47,006 bases of DNA from Streptomyces sp. OR43 (GTDB lineage Bacteria > Actinomycetota > Actinomycetes > Streptomycetales > Streptomycetaceae): assembly GCF_008042275.1 (NCBI RefSeq), contig NZ_RDBK01000043.1, forward strand, positions 1,026,046 through 1,073,051. The letters are read 5' to 3'. Positions 1 to 6,604 of this stretch are shown here, one piece after another. The translations under genes and the position numbers were made by a program. The notes under the pieces are model-generated. The model was not told the origin of the DNA and did no database searches. It was given only the letters and a program-made list of their open reading frames with translations. How positions within the stretch are numbered: the stretch's first letter is position 1; every line of letters begins with the position of its first letter.

Positions 1-557
1 CAGGCTGCGGCGGCGGAGGGCACGACGCGGCGGGCCAGGTGCTCGGCCCCGTACGCCTCGCGCTCTTCCTGCTCCAGGCAGCGGTCGTATTCGCGGCACT
101 GGCGGCGGGACATGCGCTCGATGCCGAGGTTGTTGCGGATACCGGCGATGAGGCGTTCGCGGACGTCCTTGCGGCTGGTCTGCATGGCGTGGACCAGCTC
201 GTGCACGAGCGTGATCGCGAACGTCGCCTCGTTCGGGTGCTGGTCGACGTTGATGGCGATGAGGACCCCGCCGTCGGCGAGCGGGATCGAACGGCCGGCC
301 GTGTCGCGGGCCTCCCGCTTCGCGGCCCGCAGCGCGCGGGCCTGGACCCGCTTATCGGTGCAGTCGGCGGTGGCGAACTCGGCGGCGGTGGTCACGTCGG
401 CCAGGTGGCGTTCCGAGGTGAGGACGACCTGCACGTCGGGCATGCGGCCGGGCACGGCCCGGTCGACGACGCGGACGGCCTCTTCGGCCAGTCGCTGGGC
501 GGTCTTCTGGGTGGCCCGGTAGCCGGGCAGCTTGTGTGTGGTGACGGTCAGCTTCAC
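1..557 (-). CDS. HExxH zinc metalloprotease-like protein, partial
   Basis: The reading frame starts at a GTG at 557 (first residues MKLTVTTHKLPGYRA) and runs off the left edge of the window, so the C-terminus is missing. A GGAGA sequence lies about 10 nt before the GTG. The visible 185 residues contain THLVHELVHAM-like spacing, read as TLVHELVHAMQTSR, which gives the HExxH zinc-binding motif of SprT/WLM-like metallopeptidases. Charged residues and a CREYDRCLEQEERE stretch follow and could supply a third metal ligand. It is the last visible gene of the leftward AICE operon, 29 nt after the zinc-protein gene. The substrate is unknown. An inactive or purely structural zinc protein is the main alternative. 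Confidence 0.6.
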   Translation of the reverse strand, partial: MKLTVTTHKLPGYRATQKTAQRLAEEAVRVVDRAVPGRMPDVQVVLTSERHLADVTTAAEFATADCTDKRVQARALRAAKREARDTAGRSIPLADGGVLIAINVDQHPNEATFAITLVHELVHAMQTSRKDVRERLIAGIRNNLGIERMSRRQCREYDRCLEQEEREAYGAEHLARRVVPSAAAA

Positions 558-586
558 TACGTCTCGTCTCCGTTCATCGCCGCAGG

Positions 587-925
587 TCATGCGGCGGAAT
601 CGGTGTGCAGGTCGTGGCAGGGCACGCACATGCCGAGCGAGGGCGGGATGCAGTACCCGGCATCGCGGCGGCAGTTCGGGCAGGTGCGGCGGGCCCGCAT
701 GGCCTTCGCCAGGGCAGCCGCGCGGCCCGGTGTCATGGGGCGCACGGGCTTGGCGTGGTCGATGCGGTAGAGGTAGGCGACCAGTGGTTCCCGACGGCGG
801 CGCGGGCGGTGGAGGACGGCGGCGACGTCCTGTCCGCCGGGCCGCAACCCCAGCGCCCGCAACTGCCTGCGGGTGGCGTATCCGTCCGGGGCCAGCCGCC
901 ACCGGTACTCAGGGAGCGTCGCCAT
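587..925 (-). CDS. RRQRL-motif-type zinc-binding protein of integrative element
   Basis: This 112-residue protein starts MATLPEYRWRLAPDGYATRRQL and carries the RRQLRALGLRPGGQD stretch seen in small proteins of Streptomyces integrative elements. The C-terminal half has CPNC and CVPC pairs about 18 residues apart, which fits one zinc knuckle. The chosen ATG at 925 overlaps the TAA of the preceding gene in the form TAATG, which implies translational coupling. An in-frame ATG at 946 inside that preceding gene is a weaker choice. Proteins of this kind are found in AICE transfer/replication operons, but I know of no assigned biochemical role. A nucleic-acid-binding function is inferred from the zinc ribbon and basic residues. 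Confidence 0.7.
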   Translation of the reverse strand: MATLPEYRWRLAPDGYATRRQLRALGLRPGGQDVAAVLHRPRRRREPLVAYLYRIDHAKPVRPMTPGRAAALAKAMRARRTCPNCRRDAGYCIPPSLGMCVPCHDLHTDSAA

Positions 926-1788
926 TACGCGACCATGCGTTTCCACGCGCCCCGCAGCCGGACTTCGGATGCGGAGTGGCCGGCCGCCCGGAAGCGGGTG
1001 GCCATCTCGCGGTAGGACAGGGCCGGTGTTTCGCTGTGCCGGATCTCGTCGACGAGCGCGTCCAGCGCGTCATCGGTGAGGGCGGGCGCCGCTTCCAGAG
1101 CGAGCGCCGGGACAGGCTCCGTGGGGCCCCAGACGGGGAGTTCCCATCGGGGTGTGACGCCGGGCGTGACGGGGGTCGTCACACTGGTCAGAGCCCTGCT
1201 GGTGTCCTCCCCGTTGCGTGCTGTCTCCAGCGTCGACCACGCCTGCGAGAGGGTCTGGGCGGTCTTTGCCTGGACGCGTGCGACGCGTGACCCGGCTTCT
1301 GTCACGGCCGTCAGCCGGGTCTCCTCGGTCGCGGCCTCGGCCCGCAGCCGGGCACGTGCCACGGCCGCTTCGTCGCGGGCCTCCTGCTGGATCCCCCGGA
1401 TCGAACCAAGCGCGGTCGGGGTGAGCGCGGTCTGCTCCCACAGCCCGTGCACCAGCCACAAGGCCTTGGCCGCTACCGGCAGCCAGGCCACGGCCAGCCA
1501 CGCGCCGGCGGACTCCTCGGCCATCAGCGCGTGGGCGACCAGGACGCCGGTCGCGATCAGGCCGAACGCCCAGCCGACCCCGGTGACCACGCGGCTGTGG
1601 TCACCCTGCGCGGCCAGGCGACGTTCGTAGGCGAGGGTGGCCAGCCACCCGCCGTCGATCCCGAGACCGACGACCAGAGCGACGGGCCACGGCATCGCCA
1701 TACCGAGCCACATCATCACCACGGCCAGAGTGAGAACCATGGACACCGCCGTCATCGCGACGGCCGGCAGAACGGTCTTGGCCTTCAT
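925..1788 (-). CDS. SpdB-like conjugative spread membrane protein
   Basis: The 287-residue product begins MKAKTVLPAVAMTAVSMVLT and has four predicted membrane segments near residues 5-28, 33-52, 70-90 and 95-115. An Ala/Arg/Glu-rich helix that could form a coiled coil (about 130-195), a Thr/Pro-rich linker and a short C-terminal helical domain (about 245-287) follow. This layout matches the SpdB-like proteins of Streptomyces plasmids and AICEs, which help spread a transferred element between hyphal compartments. The start was chosen at 1788 because its ATGA overlaps the stop of the small membrane protein before it. A start at 1872 would add 28 unlikely residues. The SpdB assignment rests on architecture, so the exact family is uncertain. 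Confidence 0.62.
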   Translation of the reverse strand: MKAKTVLPAVAMTAVSMVLTLAVVMMWLGMAMPWPVALVVGLGIDGGWLATLAYERRLAAQGDHSRVVTGVGWAFGLIATGVLVAHALMAEESAGAWLAVAWLPVAAKALWLVHGLWEQTALTPTALGSIRGIQQEARDEAAVARARLRAEAATEETRLTAVTEAGSRVARVQAKTAQTLSQAWSTLETARNGEDTSRALTSVTTPVTPGVTPRWELPVWGPTEPVPALALEAAPALTDDALDALVDEIRHSETPALSYREMATRFRAAGHSASEVRLRGAWKRMVA

Positions 1789-1979
1789 ACCGCACCGCCC
1801 CGCCGTGCAGAGCTGTAGCGCACCCAGCCGATGACCTGCACGAGGACACCGCCCGTTGCCAGCCAGCGCCACAACGGCTCATCCAGCAGGGATGCCAGGC
1901 CCGCCGCGGCCAGGGTCAGCGCGATGCCGACGAACACGACGATCAGTGCGCCCCGCTCTGAGGTGATGCTGGCGCTCAT
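1785..1979 (-). CDS. Small two-helix membrane protein of AICE operon
   Basis: This 64-residue protein has two hydrophobic segments, roughly residues 10-30 and 38-54, and a basic C-terminal tail (YSSARRGG). Both ends overlap neighbours by ATGA: its start overlaps the stop of the DUF6284-like gene and its stop overlaps the start of the SpdB-like gene, so it sits inside a tightly coupled operon. Small membrane proteins in this position are common in Streptomyces transfer clusters (often called Spd proteins), and a role in element spread is inferred from context only. Confidence 0.65.
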   Translation of the reverse strand: MSASITSERGALIVVFVGIALTLAAAGLASLLDEPLWRWLATGGVLVQVIGWVRYSSARRGGAV

Positions 1980-2242
1980 GCCGCACCGCCCGTCAGGGGC
2001 GAGGTGGCGCGGTTGGTGAGGTCCCGCCGCGCCGCCATGACCCGGTTGTGGGCCCGGCGAACGCGCCGTACGTCCAGCTCGTTCGCCGGGCGGTCGATCG
2101 TCATGATCTCCGCGTCCAGCAACTCGACTTCCGCCCGGATGAGCGGCATCTCCAGCTCGATCGCGTCCAGCTCGGCGGCTGACGGCTCGAAGTCGAGCGA
2201 GGCGGCCGTAACAAGTGCCTGAAGTGCAGCGATGATCTGCAT
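1976..2242 (-). CDS. DUF6284-like protein, first gene of AICE operon
   Basis: The 88-residue protein begins MQIIAALQALVTAASLDFEP and is mostly helical. A central acidic part contains LIRAEVELLDAEIMTIDRP, and the C-terminal half is basic (VRRVRRAHNRVMAARRDL). This pattern is what I recall for DUF6284 proteins of Streptomyces integrative elements, whose function is not known to me. The start at 2242 has an AGGAGA ribosome-binding site about 9 nt upstream. A longer frame reaching 2410 would read through the hairpin at 2281-2310 and lacks such a site. It heads the leftward operon. Confidence 0.65.
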   Translation of the reverse strand: MQIIAALQALVTAASLDFEPSAAELDAIELEMPLIRAEVELLDAEIMTIDRPANELDVRRVRRAHNRVMAARRDLTNRATSPLTGGAA

Positions 2243-2280
2243 GGGTCGTTGTCTCCTAGCGTTGGGACGGCCCAACAACA

Positions 2281-2310
2281 GCGGCCCCGGTGTCCAACCA
2301 CCGGGGCCGC
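2281..2310. terminator. Perfect 12-bp GC hairpin upstream of the AICE operon
   Basis: The stem GCGGCCCCGGTG pairs perfectly with CACCGGGGCCGC around a 6-nt loop. There is no clear U-tract. It lies in the leader of the leftward operon, 39 nt before the first start codon, so it would attenuate or insulate that operon. A hairpin of identical 12-6-12 geometry occurs at 9384-9413 before the DUF3631 gene. Confidence 0.6.
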
Positions 2311-2421
2311 GCGCCGTCTGCGGGTGAAGCGGGAAAGGGTGTTCCGGCTCCCCTCTGCCCTGCCCGTACGGCCCCGTGAGGTCGGACGGGCGGGGGAGGC
2401 AACCGGCCACTCAAGGCCAGG

Positions 2422-2496
2422 TCAGGCGATGACGCCAGGGGCAGGCCGCCCATGCAGGTCCAGCACGGACGCCGCCCACATACTTCGGCGACTCAT
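2422..2496 (-). CDS. Possible 24-residue small ORF in AICE leader
   Basis: An ATG at 2496 is preceded by a strong AGAGGAG ribosome-binding site with 5-nt spacing and opens a 24-codon frame (MSRRSMWAASVLDLHGRPAP...). It lies between the GntR-type operators and the hairpin in front of the leftward operon. It could be a leader peptide whose translation affects the downstream hairpin, or a small element protein. The only support is the ribosome-binding site and location. No other known protein was recognised. Confidence 0.4.
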   Translation of the reverse strand: MSRRSMWAASVLDLHGRPAPGVIA

Positions 2497-2757
2497 CAGG
2501 ACTCCTCTTTTGTCGCGGTCGGTCAGGATCAAGCACTGCAAGGGGGACCACGTCCCCACTCGCCGGCCGTTGCTCGCGGTCGCCGGGCCACCTCGCCAGT
2601 CGGGCCGAAGCCCATTGCGTCCTACCTGGCCTTTAGCGGGATTGCAGCGTCCCCGCCCTCTGCGCAAGATCGGCCGTTGGCCTCTCCTGTCATGCGCCCC
2701 ACGCGAAGGCAGGGGAATAACGCACAAGCAGGCATACTTGAAGGAGCTGCACCGCTT

Positions 2758-2775
2758 GCTCAACTTGTTGGTACA
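2758..2775. promoter_or_regulatory. Operator copy 1 (inverted 18-nt repeat, GntR-type)
   Basis: The site GCTCAACTTGTTGGTACA is a perfect reverse complement of 2835-2852. It contains CTTGTTGGTACAAG (2764-2777), a CTTGT-N4-ACAAG palindrome of the kind bound by GntR-family dimers. It sits between the GntR gene and the leftward transfer operon, so it is probably an operator controlling one or both promoters. Confidence 0.65.
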
Positions 2776-2834
2776 AGCTGATGCAGTGATGCTGCACCCA
2801 CAGACCGTGAGTCGTCAAGCGATCGGGGCCCACA

Positions 2835-2852
2835 TGTACCAACAAGTTGAGC
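2835..2852. promoter_or_regulatory. Operator copy 2 (inverted 18-nt repeat, GntR-type)
   Basis: TGTACCAACAAGTTGAGC is the perfect inverted partner of 2758-2775 and ends 20 nt before the GntR start codon. Binding here would block expression of the regulator itself, consistent with autoregulation. Centre-to-centre distance between the two copies is 77 bp, close to seven helical turns. Confidence 0.65.
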
Positions 2853-2872
2853 GAGTGCGTCATGATGGGGGC

Positions 2873-3646
2873 ATGAACAAGCAGCCGAAGTACCGCCAGG
2901 TCGCCGATGCCCTGCGACGGGAAATCGACAACGGGAAGTACCCGCCAGGGTCGCGGCTGCCTTCCGAGAGCGACCTAACTGCCCGTTTCGACGCATCTCG
3001 GAACACGGTGCGGTCGGGCCTGAGCCTGCTGGTCACTCAAGGGCTGATCTCATCCAGCCAGGGACTGGGCTACGAAGTGACGAAGCACGAGGTGTTCAAG
3101 CTGAACGCCTCCCGGTTCGAGAACCTGACCTTTCCGCAGAACGGTGATGCCTACAACACAGACGTCACAAACGCGGGCCGGCGACCGAGCCAGACGTTCA
3201 GGGTGGAGCTCCAGCCAGCCCCCGCGTACGTCGCCGATCGGCTGCTGGTTGACGCAGGGGCGACGACCGTACTGCGGCACTGCCATCGGTTCGTAGATGA
3301 CGTGCCATGGTCGACACAGGCCACGCACTACCCCGAGTGGCTTATGAAGCGGGGCCCGCGCCTGACCGAGCCCGGAGATATCGCGGAAGGTACGACCCGC
3401 TACCTCGCTGGCATCGGCATTACGCAGATCGGATACTTCGACGAAATCGCGACCAGGATGCCCACGCCGGACGAAGCACGACTGCTGGAGATCGGTGCGG
3501 GAGTTCCCGTCCTGCTGTGGACCCGCACGGGCTATTCCGACGAACGCCCGATTCGGTGCACGGTAACGACCTTCCGGGGCGACTTGAACCGAATGAACTA
3601 CGAGATCGGCGACCTGTCCGCCCGAAGCGAGAACGAGCCCCAGTGA
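2873..3646 (+). CDS. GntR-family (HutC/KorSA-like) transcriptional regulator
   Basis: The 257-residue protein starts MNKQPKYRQVADALRREIDN. Residues about 5-72 form the GntR winged helix (PPGSRLPSESDLTARFDASRNTV pattern), and residues about 90-250 look like a UTRA ligand domain, which places it in the HutC subfamily. KorSA of the AICE pSAM2 is a GntR protein that represses transfer and replication functions, and this gene occupies the equivalent position, divergent from the transfer operon. The start at 2873 follows a GGGGG stretch, and a much longer upstream frame has no coding character. Its stop overlaps the next gene by GTGA. The ligand, if any, is unknown. Confidence 0.82.
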   Translation: MNKQPKYRQVADALRREIDNGKYPPGSRLPSESDLTARFDASRNTVRSGLSLLVTQGLISSSQGLGYEVTKHEVFKLNASRFENLTFPQNGDAYNTDVTNAGRRPSQTFRVELQPAPAYVADRLLVDAGATTVLRHCHRFVDDVPWSTQATHYPEWLMKRGPRLTEPGDIAEGTTRYLAGIGITQIGYFDEIATRMPTPDEARLLEIGAGVPVLLWTRTGYSDERPIRCTVTTFRGDLNRMNYEIGDLSARSENEPQ

Positions 3647-4203
3647 AAATCACCCTTGCCCAGCCGAGCGACCTCCCTAAGCTGCTCGCCTTTCGAGAGG
3701 AGGCCGCAGCATGGCTCAAGGACGTCGGGTCTGACCAGTGGAGCCGCCCCTACCCCGCGGACCGACTGCTCGCCACCATCGAGGCCGGAACCGTCTTCAT
3801 GCTCTGGGACCAAGCGGTAGCGGCCGGGACCATCACGCTATCGACCGAGCCAGAAGACGGGCTTTGGGAGCATCAGGAGCTGGCCGAGTCGTCGATTTTC
3901 ATAAACAAGCTCACAGTGGCTCGTACCCACGCCGGCAAGAACATCGGCGGTCGGCTGCTCGACTGGGCGGGAGACCGGGCCCACCGGGCAGGGGTGACTT
4001 GGCTCCGATTGGATGCCTGGACGACGAATCGCGCACTCCAGCAGTACTACCTGTGCCATGGGTTCCAACACGTGAGGACCGTTACAGAGGGCGATGCCGT
4101 CAACGGTGGACCGCGCGTCTCGGGGTGGCTCGCGCAGAGATTGGCGAAGTCGGCGAAACACGGCTTTGTCGACGAGACGAGCGACGGAGAGCGCGGGGTC
4201 TAG
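3643..4203 (+). CDS. GNAT-family N-acetyltransferase
   Basis: The 186-residue protein starts at a GTG at 3643 whose TGA-containing overlap with the GntR stop (GTGA) shows coupling to the regulator. It has the GNAT fold pattern: an N-terminal FREEAAAWL helix, a central strand pair, then INKLTVARTHAGKNIGGRLLDWA (about residues 87-110), where the RTHAGKNIGG loop binds the acetyl-CoA pyrophosphate, and a C-terminal YYLCHGF segment typical of the family. The acceptor cannot be told from sequence. As a regulator-coupled cargo gene of the element it could modify an antibiotic, a toxin or a protein. Confidence 0.8.
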   Translation: MKITLAQPSDLPKLLAFREEAAAWLKDVGSDQWSRPYPADRLLATIEAGTVFMLWDQAVAAGTITLSTEPEDGLWEHQELAESSIFINKLTVARTHAGKNIGGRLLDWAGDRAHRAGVTWLRLDAWTTNRALQQYYLCHGFQHVRTVTEGDAVNGGPRVSGWLAQRLAKSAKHGFVDETSDGERGV

Positions 4204-4279
4204 CTAACAGCGCGGGAGGCGGCAAGCCAAAATAGGCATGGCTTCAACCTGCGGACGCCGCGCCCGCTGAGCACCTAAA

Positions 4280-4340
4280 CGGAGTTCCGGCTATAACATC
4301 TCCCGTAGAACGCAGTTACCCAGCGAGAGCCGGAACTCCG
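4280..4340. repeat. 13-bp perfect inverted repeat at convergent gene ends
   Basis: CGGAGTTCCGGCT (4280-4292) is perfectly repeated in inverse at 4328-4340 with 35 nt between. The right arm lies inside the last codons of the DUF3037-like gene and the left arm lies after the acetyltransferase stop. It could be a bidirectional terminator between the convergent genes or a scar at the border of the AT-richer cargo. Confidence 0.55.
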
Positions 4341-5116
4341 AGGATATCACCAAGATCATCCGATGCGCTATCGCTACTCAGGTCCACGGTGTGCGCAAAC
4401 TTGTTTAGCACTTTCAGTTGCCGCTCGACTTCATCCGAGCGATCCGCCCCCGAGTAAAGTGCAACGAAATCATGGATCGACTGTTGCTTCTCCACTGCCT
4501 CGATCCTGTACAGGAGGTCATTGACCGACTGCATCAAAGGCTTTCCGTGGCGCACAAAGCTCACGCGATCCATAAGCGTGACCCTGTCACCCCTGCAGCG
4601 GTAGTCGAAACTCACCAACTGTGGAACGTCTCTGACCTTGACTTTGTAGTCCACTCCGCGATCAATCCTGACTCCAGGGGGAAGAGCTAGCCGCTTAAAG
4701 GCCCGATCCGCCAGACTCTCCAGAGATGGCGCTGCCTCAAGCTCAGCCGACACCAAAACGGCGAATAGCTCATTAGCCAATTGCCCTGGAGATTTCCTAT
4801 CCTCACCCTGGCCATCCAGAACCGGACCACGGCGCTCGATCAAATATCTATCCCCGGTTCGCTTTGCGAGCTTCTCAATTCGCTCTTCAAGTGCACCCCG
4901 GGAAGCTTCCTTGTGGATGAACTTAACCCAGGCCTTGTACGTCTCTACGCCCTGGATCCGCTTGCTGATCCGTTGCCCATTGATGGATCCGTCCGGGCGC
5001 TGACCAAGGAAGTGAGAACCGACGCCATCCTCTGCTGTCACGACAACACCAATATTAATAGGCTCATTGCGGAAGATATCGTCAACGTATTTAACGAGGA
5101 ACCAACTTCCATTCAT
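4316..5116 (-). CDS. DUF3037-like protein paired with HipA-like kinase
   Basis: The 266-residue protein starts MNGSWFLVKYVDDIFRNEPI and has NIGVVVTAEDG next, resembling the conserved start of DUF3037 proteins (tyrosine/valine strand, then E-x-x-N-x-G-V-V). DUF3037 genes often sit beside HipA-like kinase genes, as here: the start lies 2 nt after the kinase stop, so both are one operon. The rest is charged and helical with no membrane segment. Base composition is visibly richer in A and T than in the flanking genes, with rare codons such as ATA and TTA-type runs, which suggests recent acquisition. The function is unknown; it may be a partner, substrate or antitoxin-like regulator of the kinase. 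Confidence 0.6.
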   Translation of the reverse strand: MNGSWFLVKYVDDIFRNEPINIGVVVTAEDGVGSHFLGQRPDGSINGQRISKRIQGVETYKAWVKFIHKEASRGALEERIEKLAKRTGDRYLIERRGPVLDGQGEDRKSPGQLANELFAVLVSAELEAAPSLESLADRAFKRLALPPGVRIDRGVDYKVKVRDVPQLVSFDYRCRGDRVTLMDRVSFVRHGKPLMQSVNDLLYRIEAVEKQQSIHDFVALYSGADRSDEVERQLKVLNKFAHTVDLSSDSASDDLGDILGVPALAG

Positions 5117-5118
5117 GT

Positions 5119-5892
5119 TTACTCACCTCCAACATCGCCTAGAGTCCAGGCGGAGACTCCGGAGAATTCAGAATTTGATTCACTGATGAATTTTCCGAGA
5201 TTCCGCTGTCGGTACTGCAGGAAGTCTACGAGTGCAGTCGCGTCAGGGCGAGCCAGCAGACCTGTATCTACACAAGTCCACACTGCCCGATCTAGCTCCT
5301 CACGCGCAATCGACTTAGCGCGAGCAATCCATGACTCAAAGTGTTCATCAGTCTTGAGATATGGACCGAATGGGTGATTCTTGACGCGCGTCTCTCGCGA
5401 CTGACTCAGGGAACCTGCGCCCTCGCCAGGGGGGCACGCCCCGAATAGGGCTTGATCGTGATCAAAGGCCGCGACCCCCAGCGTCGAGAGGTATGCCACG
5501 TTCCCGTCGTGCCTGTCACTGTTGGAAATCCACTGGTCAAGGACTATGACTCCGGTCGCCTCCCACGGGCGCTCAGCTCCCAGCAGGTCAAGCTCGGCCG
5601 GCGGGGGGCGCGTGCCGTGCTCCCCGAAGCCAATGGAGATAAAACCCCATTCCGATCCAAGCTTGATCAAACTGCCAGGTGGGACCGGCACACCCATAGC
5701 CATACCCACTGCCGTCGCCACGTAGTCGTTGACGACGCAGTACGGCGCCTCTGGCGAGGCGGGGCGAGCATAGGCGGCGAGCCGAGCCAGTAGCACGCCA
5801 CCGGACGAACCTTCGACGAGAGCTCCCAAGTGATCGACTTGGAGCGCTTGATACCCCAAGCCTGTCGTGGGAGGCCGGGCTCTTTTGTTCAC
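5119..5892 (-). CDS. HipA-like Ser/Thr kinase (short form)
   Basis: The 257-residue protein contains NSDRHDGN at residues 124-131, the catalytic-loop signature of HipA kinases, and FDHDQALF (143-150) in the place of the metal-binding Asp motif. A Gly-rich GSSGGV segment (28-33) may form the nucleotide loop. It lacks the extra N-terminal subdomain of toxin HipA (about 440 residues), fitting the compact HipA-like kinases that occur with DUF3037. The start is a GTG at 5892 with GGAGG 5 nt away; in-frame upstream ATGs lack a site. No HipB-type antitoxin gene adjoins. Persistence, phage defence or element maintenance are possible roles by inference. Confidence 0.65.
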   Translation of the reverse strand: MNKRARPPTTGLGYQALQVDHLGALVEGSSGGVLLARLAAYARPASPEAPYCVVNDYVATAVGMAMGVPVPPGSLIKLGSEWGFISIGFGEHGTRPPPAELDLLGAERPWEATGVIVLDQWISNSDRHDGNVAYLSTLGVAAFDHDQALFGACPPGEGAGSLSQSRETRVKNHPFGPYLKTDEHFESWIARAKSIAREELDRAVWTCVDTGLLARPDATALVDFLQYRQRNLGKFISESNSEFSGVSAWTLGDVGGE

Positions 5893-5967
5893 ATACCCCT
5901 CCGGCGTTGGGCTGGTGCCATCTCGCCCCAGGCGAGGCACGACTGCCCAAAGTGGACAGAGTTGCTG

Positions 5968-5996
5968 ATTATCGGTGTAACGGTGGGTGCTGGCAA
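5968..5996 (-). promoter_or_regulatory. Probable housekeeping promoter of the kinase operon
   Basis: On the minus strand TTGCCA (5996-5991) and GATAAT (5973-5968) are separated by 17 nt, a good match to HrdB-type promoters. Transcription would begin near 5961, about 70 nt before the GTG start at 5892. Confidence 0.55.
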
Positions 5997-6481
5997 GCCT
6001 GCTGCGGGTGCCCGGCCTGGAACAGCAACTCTTTGTGGCGACTGAGAGTTGACCGAGGGCAGGCCAGTCGTTGCACGGCTGCGTAACATCCATGGAAGCT
6101 CCCTCGCTCGCACCAACGAATCACTCCGCCCAGACCCTGTCAGGTGGGTCTGACAATCACCCTCACGCGTACGCCTGGGCGCCTCTCCTGCCGTCGGACA
6201 ACCCTCGATCACGGTGCCCCTCAGTTGCTGTGCAGTCCGAGCTCGCCCCTAGCCCCCTCAACTGGACTGTCGAAATCTGCGTTCAAGGGCACCCTGCAGA
6301 GGGACCCAACAACTCCCTGGGCGTAGATCGGATCCATCCGCGTTCCTCTGGCGTCCGTCTCTTCTCAGCAGGGTGAGCTAGGCCAATAGGCTCATCGCTG
6401 ACGGCAACAGTTGACGGCAACACCCCCAGACTGCAACGGACTAGGAATGACTGTGCCGTCGACCCGAGGCAGCACAGAAGT

Positions 6482-6501
6482 CGTAAGGCCGCGGTCTTAC
6501 G
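6482..6501. repeat. 20-nt near-perfect palindrome beside att site
   Basis: CGTAAGGCCGCGGTCTTACG is self-complementary except for one symmetric mismatch. It ends 14 nt before the tRNA fragment. It could be an integrase or excisionase arm site or an intrinsic hairpin. The rest of 5997-6481 shows no convincing gene, promoter or repeat. Confidence 0.4.
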
Positions 6502-6515
6502 GCTGGACGATCGAA

Positions 6516-6557
6516 CTCCTAAAGCGGGTGTCGCAGGTTCGAATCCTGCCGGGGGCA
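6516..6557 (+). other. att site: 3' fragment of tRNA-Arg(CCU)
   Basis: The fragment begins in an anticodon loop CTCCTAA (anticodon CCT at 6518-6520), continues through a 3' anticodon stem, variable loop GTGTC, a complete T-arm (GCAGG, TTCGAAT, CCTGC) and the acceptor strand CGGGGGC plus discriminator A. The 5' half of a tRNA is absent: the preceding bases do not pair with the acceptor or anticodon stem. AICEs and phages using tyrosine integrases recombine within tRNA 3' ends and leave such a fragment at the distal end. With the integrase gene 47 nt to the right and AICE genes to the left, it marks a junction between two elements or an element edge. Confidence 0.8.
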
Positions 6558-6576
6558 CAAAGCGTTACCGCTCTGA

Positions 6577-6596
6577 CCTGGGGTTTCTCCCCCAGG
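6577..6596. terminator. Hairpin after integrase gene
   Basis: CCTGGGG pairs with CCCCAGG around a 6-nt pyrimidine loop, between the integrase stop codon and the att site. It probably terminates the leftward regulator-integrase transcript. Confidence 0.5.
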
Positions 6597-6604
6597 GAGG
6601 GGTC

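Noticed and set aside
2422..2763. 113-residue minus-strand ORF extending the small ORF upstream
   Set aside because: The upstream part overlaps the operator/promoter region and lacks coding character; only the 24-codon part with a ribosome-binding site is kept.
5893..6481. Several short ORFs on both strands between the kinase promoter and the att site
   Set aside because: No ribosome-binding sites, no recognisable families and no consistent codon bias; treated as non-coding.
6283..6558. Minus-strand ORF starting MPPAGFEPATPALG
   Set aside because: This is the well-known spurious translation antisense to a tRNA 3' end; here it covers the att fragment.
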